Below are positions 22,811 through 33,835 of a stretch of 64,000 nt of DNA, piece by piece. The stretch is taken from positions 21,664,833 through 21,728,832 of the forward strand of contig JAJEKV010000010.1 of assembly GCA_021234155.1 (NCBI GenBank). Reading direction: 5' to 3'. The notes beneath the pieces are model-generated. The model saw only the letters and a program-made list of their open reading frames with translations, had not been told where the DNA came from and did no database searches. The stretch is from Isoetes taiwanensis. Taxonomy: Eukaryota; Streptophyta; Lycopodiopsida; Isoetales; Isoetaceae. Numbering within the stretch: the first letter of the stretch is position 1; the number at the start of each line of letters is the position of its first letter. The position numbers were made by a program, and so were the translations under genes.

Positions 22811-22930
22811 GGAACAATAGGTTTGGAGCAGTCACCAGCATATCTTAGGTATATTCCAGCATATACCTAGGATATGCCACAAATCCCATGTACGCAAAAG
22901 TTTGCCCCCTAGGGGCAACTCAAAAACACT
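22806..22930 (+). repeat. Direct repeat flanking the orphan gene, right copy
   Basis: This is the partner of 21277-21400. Its inner hairpin is clearer here: catatct-taggtata pairs with atatacctaggatatg. From 22931 to 23485 I see no gene. Confidence 0.75.
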
Positions 22931-23485
22931 CTGCAAAAAAACATAATTGGACCTTAAATTGCCTTTGTGAGGATGGAGATAACGGACTGTGCCCAATGTT
23001 ATGAATATACCTCTTAAAGTAAAGTAGATATAGGCTACCAATACGAGTCAAACCATTTCAAATTCTACGCATATTTAAGAGCTTGTTAGAGGAAAGGATC
23101 CATGTAGGAAGACGAGTTATAGCACCCATCTGCAACTTCGGTCCAAAGTAGTCCATTGATTGCATAATATACGTTTCAAGCTTTAAGCTCAGTTTGAGAA
23201 AGTAATAGTTCCAAGTTTTATCTTCTTGAATTCATGTCCTAGTTCTCAATCCTAAAAGAGCAAAAACAAATATTATATTGGTTTTTGAATCGTTTATAAA
23301 TCTCCTCAAAAAGTTCAGTGAATTCTCCTGTTTCGAAAAATCACAGTTTTAAAGGCACATTTTTAGTACGAAAAATTCAGGCGTCATGAATTATTGGATT
23401 GCATTATACACGACTCACAATGGCGAACGATGTTTTCCAAAATCCAAGACAACATTGTTTCAAATAATTCCAACTTCTGAAAGAA

Positions 23486-23880
23486 TCAGTCGTGTAATCT
23501 TATAATATTTCTATCCACCCTTGACAAGCAACTTGTTGCTGTCTTTTGATGGTAAGGATTAGTTAAAACTGCAATAGCTTTGATAAGCCCTCCAGTCACT
23601 TCATCAACTATGTCATCCGGACCTACAACGACAAAAGATTTCCTTGAGCTAAAGCATAATGAAACAAGAAAAAAAAACAAACCGTCCTTGAATCTTCAAA
23701 GCACATGAAAATACAACATAGAAATAAGATGGTAGTAGATGTGATCATAACAACAAGGCCATACTATATCACATACCTGCAGCAATTTGTGTTCGTCCTG
23801 GATCGACTGTAATATGTGTTGGCACCTTTAACGCTTTTGCTCCTCTGTATTGGAAATCGTATTCAACAAAATTCAGGCTA
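23486..23880 (-). pseudogene. Peptidyl-tRNA hydrolase II (PTH2 family) C-terminal fragment
   Basis: Two exon-like pieces on the minus strand match the end of the PTH2 fold. The first (about 23880-23777) reads LKVPTHITVDPGRTQIAA and ends at a donor, GCAG/GTATGT. The second (about 23650-23486) reads SRKSFVVVGPDDIVDEVTG. In PTH2 enzymes the D-x-GRTQ...AxGS and the VVGP..VD.VTG strings are the active-site region and last strand. This cytosolic or organellar enzyme releases stalled tRNAs. The first two thirds of the enzyme are not visible upstream, the join looks one base out of phase, and the C-terminus runs 30 residues past the usual end. I read it as a fragment that kept an intron. Confidence 0.65.
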
Positions 23881-25915
23881 GCAACTTCATGTCAACATGT
23901 ACCAGAACAAGTGGTATACCGCAATAACATGGTAGATTAGCGAACAACATAAATATTTAGCTTTTAGAATCTAAAAAAGTATTGAAGTTTTTTAGGTATC
24001 TATAGACGAATAAGCTTGTATGAGGCGTCATTCCCTTTTTTTTTTGTTTTGGGGGGGGAGGGGGGGCTCTTCGGTAACCATGCTCTTGATATAACGGGAA
24101 ACAACAAGAGGAGTGGCAGTTACGGTACTTTATATGTTAAAATTCGTTTTTGTACTTCTTGTTGAGACTTGGTCATTTGCAATTTGATCCAATATTAAGT
24201 TTGCCCAATTTGTTTTGTATTGCGGAAGGGTTTTCTTGCAATGGTTGGGAATATGATCTCATATTCTATTGTATGTGTTGTTGTGTTTGAATGGGATTTT
24301 TGTGTATAAGGCCAATGGTTCGAGATTTTTGTGTATGACCGGCATTCCTGTTTGCGAATGGTTTGAGAACGGAATGCAATCTTATGGAATTTGGAAAGAT
24401 TTGCCTGGAGGACATGACCGCGCCGCCATGCCGAAAAAATCGGGCAGTGTGTATCTACGCTGGGGCTATGATCACGGCTGGAGCGCCCAAGTGAGGGATA
24501 TGGTCATTTGTTTGCCAGCAGTTTGATGACAGAAGAGCCATTGAGGCAATGAGGTCGGGGTCAACTCTGTAAATTGGAGCAGAGCAAGATGAAGGTGAAG
24601 ACTGAAGGTGAACGGTTGGGATGCAAGACTGAAGGTGAAGGTCGGGTGCACCGCAGCTCTAGCATGAGAGATTTGTATGTGGGTTTAGCAAAGATGGAAA
24701 AGGGAACTACTGCATCCATTGTCTGAATGATCGAGGATGCAAACCTAAGTGTAGTAGGGTAATGGTATGGCCTGCCCATTCTGCACCATTGAAAGTTTCT
24801 GGGGCTAAGATGGGAAAAAACCATGAGTCCCTAATTATGCTAGGGTTTGCATTTGAGATCAACTTGGCATAGATTTCATGGCAACTTGTCATTCCATATA
24901 TAAAGCAGTATATTTTCTGTTCTTAAAAAATAAGGAACTAATATTTATGGGCTGAGCACAGCCCTGGCCCTGACACGTATGCGCCCATTGCATTTTTCAA
25001 TTTCAATAAAATGAAAAATCTCCAGCCCGTCACGTGCACTCACTGATTAAGGCATTAATTTGTGTCCAGGACATTTATGAGCATTTATGGCGGATTTATG
25101 AGCATTTATGTTCTTCTTCTGCCTGGATGTTATCTCTTCCCTCCCTGTACTGCTGTTATCCGGACCATGAGACGGCAGCTCCTGGACAACAGTGTAAAAA
25201 GATCATTGATGATCCAAAATGCAGCAGAAACTTGGAAAAACTTTACCGCAGAAACTCTGCTTCTAGAACAGCCGATGCCGCTGAACATTCATATAAATCA
25301 ATGCATCCAGCAAATGAGCTTTCTCTGCTTTCTTTCATCTTAAAGAAGACACTGCTATGGCACGCTTGCTATTGCACATTTCGGTAGCAGACTTCAAGTA
25401 AGTTTACAATACATGTACAAAATTAACACCATTGAGTACATTCTCTCAAACCTTATAGTATTTTACAAACTTTAATATACAGTATACAAAAAACTTGTAC
25501 ATGCATACCCCACAAACGAGGATCGTTATGTACGGTCCAGATCTTGGAATAAAGGGCAAATATGCCCATCCGACAGCTCTTGTTGCCCGGAGTAACCCCC
25601 CGTGTGAATATGCACCCAAACCAAAGGGGGTTTAAGGGGGATTTTAATTTAAATGTGTTAAATGCAATGGTTTGTGTTAATAATGTTAATGGTAGTTGTG
25701 TGTTGATTGCTATATTAAAAAAATTTTTGGGCCCTTCGGGCCCTAAGAAAGGCCTTCGAGCACTAAGGATAGCATATTTGCATGTGGACTTAATTACGAA
25801 GAAGCTTGATAAAAAAAAAACAACCATAATACATATTTAACTAAGATGATCATAATAATAATATGATAGAACAAACATATAACAATTATTAGGATATATA
25901 ATGGCTATGTAAGAG
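23881..25915. other. No recognised gene; G-run and weak frames
   Basis: A run of G8-A-G7 lies at 24052-24067. An open plus-strand frame at 24269-24526 (FENGMQSYGIWKDLPGGHDR) and another at 25034-25387 show no known motif and no splice or start context that convinces me. The 25715-25745 stretch has a small GC hairpin, gggccc-ttc-gggccc. Confidence 0.4.
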
Positions 25916-25920
25916 TTGAA

Positions 25921-25955
25921 GGCCTCCAGGAATCGAACCTGGGTTACTCCAAGGC
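25921..25955 (-). other. tRNA T-arm or SINE B-box-like sequence
   Basis: On the minus strand, ccaggttcgattcctgg forms a T-arm stem-loop and holds GGTTCGATTCC, an exact RNA polymerase III B-box. No acceptor stem or A-box pairs with it in the expected distance, so it is not a complete tRNA; it could be a remnant of a tRNA-derived SINE. Confidence 0.35.
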
Positions 25956-26252
25956 CCATTAAAGATATATGCATGCCTATGGTGCATGTTGCCACTAGCA
26001 ATACACAAACATGTAATAATAAATATATATAAAGGAGCACACGATACATACTATTAAGTATTAAGAAGAAAGGTCCTCTAACAATGCTTTTATAAGAAGG
26101 GATCTGGCTGTCAAAAGGAAATTCATGCAATGAACTTGGTTGCAATATAAAAAAGACTCCAAGTGTGCACCAAACAAGCACAATAGCTACAAAAACTAGA
26201 AACTAGTATTCCATATTCCCCAAATTCTTGGCACCAATCCTTCTTCCCATCG

Positions 26253-26369
26253 ATGGCGACTTCGAACTTAGCCGCTAGGAAGATGGCATCGGCAAAGAAT
26301 GTGGTGAGGTTTAAATCGCAGCAGGCGATTCAAGACATCCCTTACAATCGCTTCATTCCAAGAAGCTAA
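26253..26369 (+). CDS. Small ORF of 38 residues, unknown
   Basis: It begins MATSNLAARKMASAKNVVRF and ends PYNRFIPRS. It is not recognised and may be a first exon or chance. No firm gene is seen from 26370 to 27345. Confidence 0.2.
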   Translation: MATSNLAARKMASAKNVVRFKSQQAIQDIPYNRFIPRS

Positions 26370-27346
26370 AATTAAAGGAAAGAACTTCCTTCCTTTTACT
26401 TTGGTTGGACGTGACGCTAATAAGCGTTGAATTGCCTCTTTATGCAAATCAAATTACTTACCCGGCCATTGAGAAAGTTCCATGCCACTTGTGCTAGGGG
26501 CAGCATTTTGGGCAATTTTGAACTTCTTGATAGCTGCAACCGCTGGTTTGTATGAATGATGAATATTCGATCAAAGCCCAATGTCGCCGCACACCAAGCG
26601 CCCCCAACAACAACGAGCTCACGTTGTGCATCATAAACCCCCGATCGAAAATGCATCTAGATTAAACAGGTGCAAAGACCGAAATGATACAACCCATAAG
26701 ATCAAATAGACAACAAAGTTATAAAACTTGACATGAAATACCTTCCTCGCCACTTCATTCTCTCTCAAAAGCGGCTAAATCTTTGTTGTTATGGATCTCA
26801 TATGACACAAGTATAACATCCTTTAGTTGTCTAGGTGTTTCTTCTTTGCCCGCCGAAACATACGATAGATAGTGGCGACCATCTACAAAATAAGGACAAT
26901 AATGAAAACGGGTCCAGAGGGTAGGTAGTATATGAAATTGGAATCATGAAACTCTAGAGTATAATCGACATTGAGATCCGAACAAGATATTGATGCCATT
27001 TCTTTCTGAACACAAGGAGTCCCACGAATATCATTAGCAGCTCTTCAAGATATAAACATATCGATATTCAAACCCATAGAAACAAAGCTATACCGGATAT
27101 TAGATAGTTGGAGTTCGGCTTCAAATAGAAGAAAAACTCGAGACCGCTTTCACTAACAAACATAATCCTGAATCAACATTTCGATGTTGCCTTTGTTAAG
27201 GCAAATGATAAAGCTTCTCGACCGCATCCCCTAATGCCGCTCTCGCCGTGCCGATGCATCCGCTAATGCCGCATCTGCCAGGTTTATCTGGCGTGCAATG
27301 CCCATTCAAAAAGTTTATCGCTTTAATGGATATGTATAGCATGATT

Positions 27347-27538
27347 TTATGGATTAGGTGCGGGTAATGATTCAAAATCGGCCACAACCCGCAGGTGGAT
27401 AGATACCATAATCCTTAGCAAGTGTTGCTGCCGCAGAAGGTTCTTCCACAACCCATTGAAACACAAACCAAGCCCCATGTGCCTGCCACAGACGAGTTCG
27501 ATGGTGTCCCGCCTTTGCCATCTATTGCGAGATCCCAT
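27347..27538 (-). CDS. Small ORF behind two telo-box repeats, unknown
   Basis: The frame MGSRNRWQRRDTIELVCGR runs for 63 codons. Its main support is position: 30-70 bases upstream lie two copies of a telo-box phrase typical of plant leaders. A second frame through the same DNA reads VVEEPSAAATLAKDYGIYPP, so the real frame is uncertain. Confidence 0.25.
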   Translation of the reverse strand: MGSRNRWQRRDTIELVCGRHMGLGLCFNGLWKNLLRQQHLLRIMVSIHLRVVADFESLPAPNP

Positions 27539-27567
27539 GAATTGCTGCAAAACCCCTTTCCTACACA

Positions 27568-27610
27568 AACCCTAGAGCGTAGATCGACATAAACCCTAAA
27601 GCGTAGATCC
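27568..27610. promoter_or_regulatory. Duplicated telo-box element
   Basis: The 20-base phrases aaaccctagagcgtagatcg and aaaccctaaagcgtagatcc stand 23 bases apart. AAACCCTA (telo-box) is a known plant promoter element near genes of the translation machinery. It is oriented to serve a minus-strand transcript. Confidence 0.45.
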
Positions 27611-28377
27611 CCGATGCTTGCATGCTGTTCAAGAAATTAATACAAATAATTCTTTTGTGAATAGGAACTATATAATGCGCAACCATTGCAAAACCATAGC
27701 TAAAACGCCATTCAAATATAAAAATCCAATGTGCACTCTAGATATACTGATTAGTATGCCTCATGCAATACGCCCATGAAATCATATGAAAACCATGCCA
27801 AAAAGCGTATAAAATTACAAAAAAAAACCCCTGTTATAATGCTACATATTCAAGAAAGCTTTTGACGCATTTGTTATTGCGAATACAAGAGCTGGTTATG
27901 GTGCAATAGAGCAAAAGCTTTTCTTTACTTATAATGGAGTATGCCCCCTTTTTCCCTCTCTACCGGAATGGCATGCTAGCCCCTATTTTTCTTCCAGCTC
28001 CTTCATAGTTAAAATACCAAAGATTTGTCGCGATTCAACCGATCTCCGAGCTGAGAAAATCTCCTGTTACTTCCCATTTTAAAAAGCAGCGATTCAACAA
28101 TGAGAATGTTGCTTAGAAAGACTCAGAAAAAAGCATAATGCATCGGAGGGATTCGATGCACAGCCAGAAACTAGCAAAGATCCCCAAATGTAAAATAATG
28201 CAAAAATGCAGCAAGAATCATGAATGCAGTCAAGAATCATGCAGAATGCAACAAACACATAAAAAGAAACTACCAATTTCCAGTTGTGCTCTCTGCAAAG
28301 TAAACTAAGAGTCTAATTCGTAGCCATCAGGTAATGTCTTTGTCCAAATGTCAGAAGTGCAAAATCTCCTCGAAACT

Positions 28378-28498
28378 GCCGGTTAAAGGGGTTAAACCCC
28401 CTTGCTCGGCCATTAATGGCAAATAAACGGGCTCGCCCCTCCGGGGCCGGGCTGGCCCGTCATAATGGCCTCACAAGGTGGTTTAACCCCTTTTTCGG
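28378..28498. repeat. Long imperfect inverted repeat with GC-rich centre
   Basis: The left arm (ccggttaaaggggttaaacc, from 28379) pairs with ggtttaacccctttttcgg near 28479-28497. Pairing continues inward through ccttg/caagg and ggccatta/taatggcc to a gggctcgcccc centre. It could fold as one hairpin of about 120 bases or be a small terminal-inverted-repeat element. The surrounding 27620-29335 has no gene I can support. Confidence 0.75.
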
Positions 28499-29339
28499 TT
28501 GCTTCTATTGAATCTGTGCTTCAATTTCAACGGATCTGCTGTAGTCGAGTCACTAATTTGTGCAAATAGTGGTGTAGTCGAATCACTGATTTGTGCATGT
28601 ATTTGCACGTTATGATGTATTTGTTGTTTATATTTGACAATTCAATGGTGTAACGATGATCACAACTTAAAAAAAAAAATACAAAAAAGCACTTAGACGA
28701 TAAGGTAGCACTTAGGGAAACTACTATTTAAGTACCTTTAAGATATCTAAACTACTATGTAATTTTTTTCCGACTATTTAAAGTGTATTGTGCCATAGCA
28801 AAGGTGAACCAAAGTTGTTTTTTTTTAGCATGTATGCTATCCATATTCAATTGATCCATGGTTCTCTTGATTATTAAGATACTACTTTAATGAAAAAAGT
28901 TGAGGGGAGTAAGAATGCTAAGCTAATACGGTGAATGAGCAACCATGGTGGTATACTTACAAGTATATGACTAGACCCCTATTACCAAAATGCTCCGCAC
29001 TTAAACCAAGGACCATGAGAAAATGTAAAAGGGAAAAAGTGTTTATGTGGGGGCTGGGATGGGGGTGCATATATGAGGTGGAAAATGTGTATATGTTTGT
29101 TTCTCATCATTCTCGAACAAAACATATGTCCTCAACCTTCCCACACAAATTCTTCACTATTAAGTCCAAGAACATCTTTTGCACCATTCTAAAGATATAC
29201 AAATCCGTCTTCATAGAGTAAGCCGAGGAGAGAAATGTTCCCGCCGCGATAAATTTCTTGTATTGAATAAGCATAGAGTCCTGAATTATGCTTTCTTTAC
29301 ACGAAATCTCTTGTTTAAAAAGCTCTCTAAATTCCATTG

Positions 29340-29620
29340 TTAAAGAGTTGTTCTGTTGCGATTGACAAAGTTCTTGCCAATTCTATCAGGCACATCGAAA
29401 TCTTCCCACAGTTGGCAATCATAAATCCTGTTCCAAATTCACTCACAAATCCCAAAATTTATGAGCCTGCGCTCATTTCATTTGTCGATTTGCAGCCATC
29501 ATTTCTGAAATTTCAAGCTCAGATAGAGAAATTGAAATCTTAATTTACTCTGAGAATCAGTTCAATGACGACCATCAGAGGCTAAACTACTGGGCTAACT
29601 CGGCAAAAAACTAGGAATAA
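29340..29620 (+). pseudogene. Orphan family relic, third copy
   Basis: A decayed match to genes A and B: IDKVLANSIRHIEIF here against LWQVLANALHIQSKY, NSLTNPKIYEPALISF against DPPTNPRKNFKACEHF, and IYSENQFNDDHQRLNYWANS against IYTENQFDDVLIAGKYQELSYWL. The frame shifts once near 29545 and ends at a stop at 29611. It lies on the same strand, between the two other copies, and has no shared upstream module. Confidence 0.65.
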
Positions 29621-30009
29621 TTTATAAAACTGAAAAATTGACATTGGTTAATGGAAATTGTAATACTCAAATGTCTAGCTTGACATTGTAAAGTACAATA
29701 ATTAATAACTTTGTCACTCAACCTTGAACCCACAAGCTTCATGTTCCACTTTGTTTTCTCAATATTTTTCTTTGGTATTTTTTGTGCAACAAGGTTTCAA
29801 TGTCCGTGCCTCCCCAAGGTTGATATGAGAATGCTAGTTAATCCGCCTTCGAGAGGATTTGATGGCTTTCTCACGCAATGTTTACTCCAACAATTCTCAT
29901 GCCTTCTCAGTCAATTGCTTCTTTGAATCTGGCCGCGCGAAAAAAAGAAGAAAGAAAAATTGAAAACACAATGATACATGTTTAGATAGCTAAGATAATT
30001 GCTATAAAT

Positions 30010-30166
30010 TCAAATATGCATATGGGCCTTAGAAACTTGATTTACAAACTCATACATGGTCTGCTCTGCAAAATCTGAGTATTCATTTTCTTTGCTTATT
30101 AAATCATCATTAGCTATGTCTAGTTGCAAAGAATGAAGGCTCGATAATGAGAATTTCTCTCCCATT
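30010..30166 (-). other. Isolated exon-like segment, unrecognised
   Basis: A good acceptor (GTGCTTTTACAG) precedes a 52-codon open segment beginning MGEKFSLSSLHSLQLDIAND and ending in a stop. I cannot place it in a family. The stretch 30313-31950 holds no gene I recognise; a gtgattcc...ggaatcac hairpin lies at 31575-31606, and cgtaaaagg/ccttttacg at about 31744-31767. Confidence 0.3.
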
Positions 30167-31954
30167 CTGTAAAAGCACAATCTGTAACCTTTGTAGCAAG
30201 AAATGTGAAAAACCCAGCTCAAGAATATTTGGATAATACATTTATTGTCTGAAATTTTTCTTTTTAGTTTGAAGAAACTACAGAGGTCATCAATGGATGA
30301 ACATAAAGACATGTTATTCTAAGACTAAATTACAGAGTTCTGAGCTACTTTTGTAGAAGATAGGCAGAACAAATTCCGGTTCCGTTGTCATGGATATACA
30401 ATGTCAACATCTACAAATAGTTGAGAAGCAAGTGAGACAAACTAAGTCTACTGTACCTACTCAGGACTTGGTCGGTTAGTGCGAGGACAAGGTGGCCATC
30501 TGTACGAAGGCTGAAGTCACATGGGATTTCTAAGCTGGCCCTGTTTGTCTATCATGCTTAAGTGATTCATGGTTTTTTGAAGCAAAGCATTGAAGTTAGA
30601 CCTAACAACATCTTTTTATCTGTACACGACATGTATGACAGTGTTTAGACTCTTCCTTGCTTGCGAAAAATTGTTTCAGAGCCAACAGAAGTATCTTAAC
30701 TATACAAACAGACATTGTATCTTAGTTAACTCTTATCCTAGTTGACTATTCAGGTTTAGTTGAAAAAGCAATACACATGTGAAAGAAAAATTGCAAAGAA
30801 TAAAAGCTGAGGGACTTACTGATCATATCAGGAGTCCAAATGCAAGCAAGAAGAATGGAGATATGGGTAAAATTTGTGCGGTAGCTTTCATCCGTATGCT
30901 CCGCGAATACATATTAATAGCAAGAAAGATCTGCGCAAGTAAAGAAATATATAGCCTCGATCTTCACAGCTCCTAGAGCCTGGGACCACGCATAGGCCTG
31001 GAAATCGTTATAATCCATATGTTAGAAAACAAAAGACAGATATGAAGAATAAATGTATTGATCAGAGGAAAACCGGTTGGACAGACCCCAATCGCATCCA
31101 TGAATATATAGCATAGATATGAAGGGATGTGCCTCTTTGGGTGGATCGATCCAGCCCAAGAGGCATCTCTAACTGCTGGTGACTCTTGATCAGAGCCCTC
31201 CAGGTGTACGGTGAGGATTAGGATCATCTCACCTCAACACCTTAGGGCTCATTTCTATCAAAATCTCGTATCTACATGAAACCCTTGCAAGAGGTTCATC
31301 ATCTTATACATGGACCTAGAACGGAATATGAACGTCAGATGTTGCTAAAGCAACCTGCAATACTCCACAAACCTACAAAGAAAACCCACGAAACTCTGCC
31401 ATTATTTTCTGGCTTCAGAGGTACCACCGGTTATGCCTGTATCTGTGGGTTGGGTTTGAGGGCCTCAACAGAAATGCTTCTTGCATGCCACAATCAAAAT
31501 GGGCTAATGCCTCTAAAACATGAGCAAGAAGGGGACACCATAGCTGGGGTGAAAATAGCTTTACCCTGGTTTTGGTGATTCCGTAACTACTCTCCCGTGG
31601 AATCACTAAGGGTGGGTTCACATGTGACAAACATGCCATCATACTCACGATGGTGGACCGTTCACATGCACTTAAAACTTGGCAATCGTAACGGTGGACG
31701 CTGGTCCATTATCCTATGTGGCAAGGTTTGAATCCTACGTGGCGTAAAAGGGTCCAACCTTTTACGTGATGGTATCACGGCCTTCACAACCGGCCATGTC
31801 CGAATGTGACCTGTAATTGCAGGTGTGTGACCGTGATCTCAAGTGTGACCGTGATCCGGTGGAGTGTGGAGTGCGGAGTGTGGATCGCCTTCGATGTGCA
31901 TTGCTCCAATGTCTGGAGCAATTTCTGATGAATCCAGGTATACTCCATCTCAAC

Positions 31955-32085
31955 GACTTCATCTACTGATTCTTTTTCATCTACTGATTCTTTTTCATCT
32001 GATTCTTTTTCATCTACTGATTCTTTTTCAACGACTTCATCTACTGATTTTTTTCATCTACTGATTCTTTTTCAACGATTCTTGA
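31955..32085 (+). repeat. Short tandem repeat, catctactgattctttt units
   Basis: About seven copies of a 12-20 bp phrase (ttcatctactgattctttt with deletions and an acgac variant). Confidence 0.85.
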
Positions 32086-32174
32086 CTACACCAATTTTCT
32101 TGTGCTGAAGAGGTCAGCATTTATATATGTTATACACCTATCTATAAGTGTAATATCTGTAAGTATGCTCAGAG

Positions 32175-32330
32175 AGGTCAGCATTCACATATATCTTACA
32201 CCCATTTGAAAAAGAACAGGTTGTGGATGATTTAATTAGTATGTATGGCAAATGTGGCTTAGTACTAGAGGCTAAATAGGTCTTTAGTGCTCTGCAAGTT
32301 CAGGATATTAATGCTCTACAAGTTCTGATA
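32175..32330 (+). pseudogene. Pentatricopeptide repeat (PPR) relic
   Basis: The frame reads PFEKEQVVDDLISMYGKCGL followed by VLEAK, a stop, then VFSALQVQDINAL. This is the classic plant PPR block (LI.MYGKCG...A..VF). PPR proteins bind organelle RNA. The stop after LEAK and the lack of neighbouring repeats mark it as a remnant. Short duplications surround it (gaggtcagcatt at 32110 and 32174). Confidence 0.7.
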
Positions 32331-32465
32331 TTTATGGTTTGCAAATATTAATCCTCTGATATTAATGCTCTACAAGTTTAATGTTCTCTGCAAGTTCTGA
32401 TATCAATGGTTCTCTACTATACTATATAAAAATGACATAATCTGTATAATTTGGTTTTGTGTAGG

Positions 32466-33582
32466 ATGTCACCACCAACTGCCCATCGAACAGCACTAAG
32501 GCTGCCTTCTACCTCTGCAATTCAGGTTGAACAGTGGAGAGAAATGGGCAGCTTGGTTGGGGGTCCAAGCTCTGGGATTTGGACTTTGGATGAACTTCTA
32601 ATTCTCAGCAATGCTAAGAAACAAGATTGGATGATTCAGAGGCATGGGACACCCCTCCAAAGAAGTCGCAATAGCAATCAATGATGGGAGGTAAAAATTA
32701 AAACATTAAAAATTGGTTACTCATTTGTTTGTTACTTTTTTTCTTGAATGATTTGTCTTCATTGTTGCATAGGTATTGTCGTCATGAAGGCGTTTCCCGC
32801 ACGTCCACCCAATGCAGACCATGTTGGGAAAGATATCATAAAGACTGGAAGAAGATTAATTCCTATGAGAATAACATACCATCAGGCCATTCTTCATATT
32901 GGAACATGACTGAAGCAGAGCGTAGGAAGAAGGACTTGCCAAGAACATTCCATAGACGATTGTTTGATGCAATGCAGAGCTGGCTAAAATGTAGAGAAGC
33001 TTGCAATCCCCAAAATATCTTGACTGAGAATCTGCCAGCGTCTACGCCACGAAGCCAGCATGTTTATAGCTTCCCTCCAGGCTCACATTGCACTCAATCA
33101 CGAACTAACCAGCCAGAGAATGAGACTCAAAGCAATCAGCCAGGAAATGAGACTCAAAGTGATCAACCAGAAAATGAGACTCAAAGTAATCAAGGTTAGC
33201 ATTATATCTTATCTTTTACAATTCATGTTACGTAACCTTTTCTTGTTTTTCATGTTTTTCATCCTTTACATATTTTACGTTTCATTTTCAACCAGTTAGT
33301 AAGGAGGATACTCAAGATAGACAATCTAGTGGAAGGAGACGAAAGAGGAGAAGAGTAGATGCTTTAGATGACGTGTGTGCAGCAGTGAGCTCGTCATCCC
33401 AGAGTGTGACTATAGCCATTTTGGAATCTTCAAAATTTATCTTGGTATCTCAAGTTGAAGCACTGAAACAAATTTCAGAAAGCGAGATGGAAGCAATGAA
33501 AAAAATGCACGACGCTAGTCTCCAAGTAGAGATCCAAGTTGCAAATATACTCGCTGAAGCCATCAAGTCGTTGCGGAAGTGA
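32466..33582 (+). CDS. Trihelix/Myb-SANT-like DNA-binding protein, three exons, frame damaged
   Basis: The ATG at 32466 follows an acceptor (TTTTGTGTAG/G). Exon 1 runs to 32690 and carries WTLDELLILSNAKKQDWMIQ. Exon 2 (32773-33194) carries YCRHEGVSRTSTQCRPCW then YHKDWKKINSYEN, the tryptophan-spaced pattern of trihelix domains. Exon 3 (33296-33582) has a basic patch (GRRRKRRR) and a C-terminal coiled coil (LKQISESEMEAMKKMHDASL). Both introns have GT-AG ends. Exon 1, however, meets a TGA at 32682 and is one base out of phase with exon 2; a one-base change near 32650-32680 would remove both problems. A 30-bp unit coding QPENETQSN repeats three times near 33108-33195. The likely role is a nuclear transcription factor, if intact. 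Confidence 0.55.
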
Positions 33583-33654
33583 CATGTGTATTCACTTCAC
33601 GATCTGAATTTGTTCAGATCAACACAGACTAGGCAACATAAACAGGCATTTTGG

Positions 33655-33835
33655 TGTATCAATTACTTGATTTTGAAACTATGTTGAATCAATTCTTGAT
33701 TCTGAAACTATGTTGTTGTGCTGAATTAATACTTGATTCTGAAACTATGCTCTAGTATGTTGTTGTGCTGAATTAATACCTATGCTGAATTAATTCTGAA
33801 ACTATTCTGAATTATGCTCTATGTTGTTGTTCTAC
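33655..33835 (+). repeat. Degenerate tandem repeat, gattctgaaactatg units
   Basis: The phrase ttgattctgaaactatg and its neighbour ttgttgtgctgaattaat recur several times. The rest of 33836-34560 shows no supported gene; a minus frame at 34058-33819 (LQRWKNACNTSAEVIFMSAR) is unrecognised. Confidence 0.75.

Noticed and set aside
25915-26000. A complete tRNA gene on the minus strand
   Set aside because: Only the T-arm is present; no paired acceptor stem, anticodon arm or A-box at the right distance.
31955-32085. CRISPR-like array
   Set aside because: Short simple repeats without unique spacers of constant length, in a plant nuclear context.
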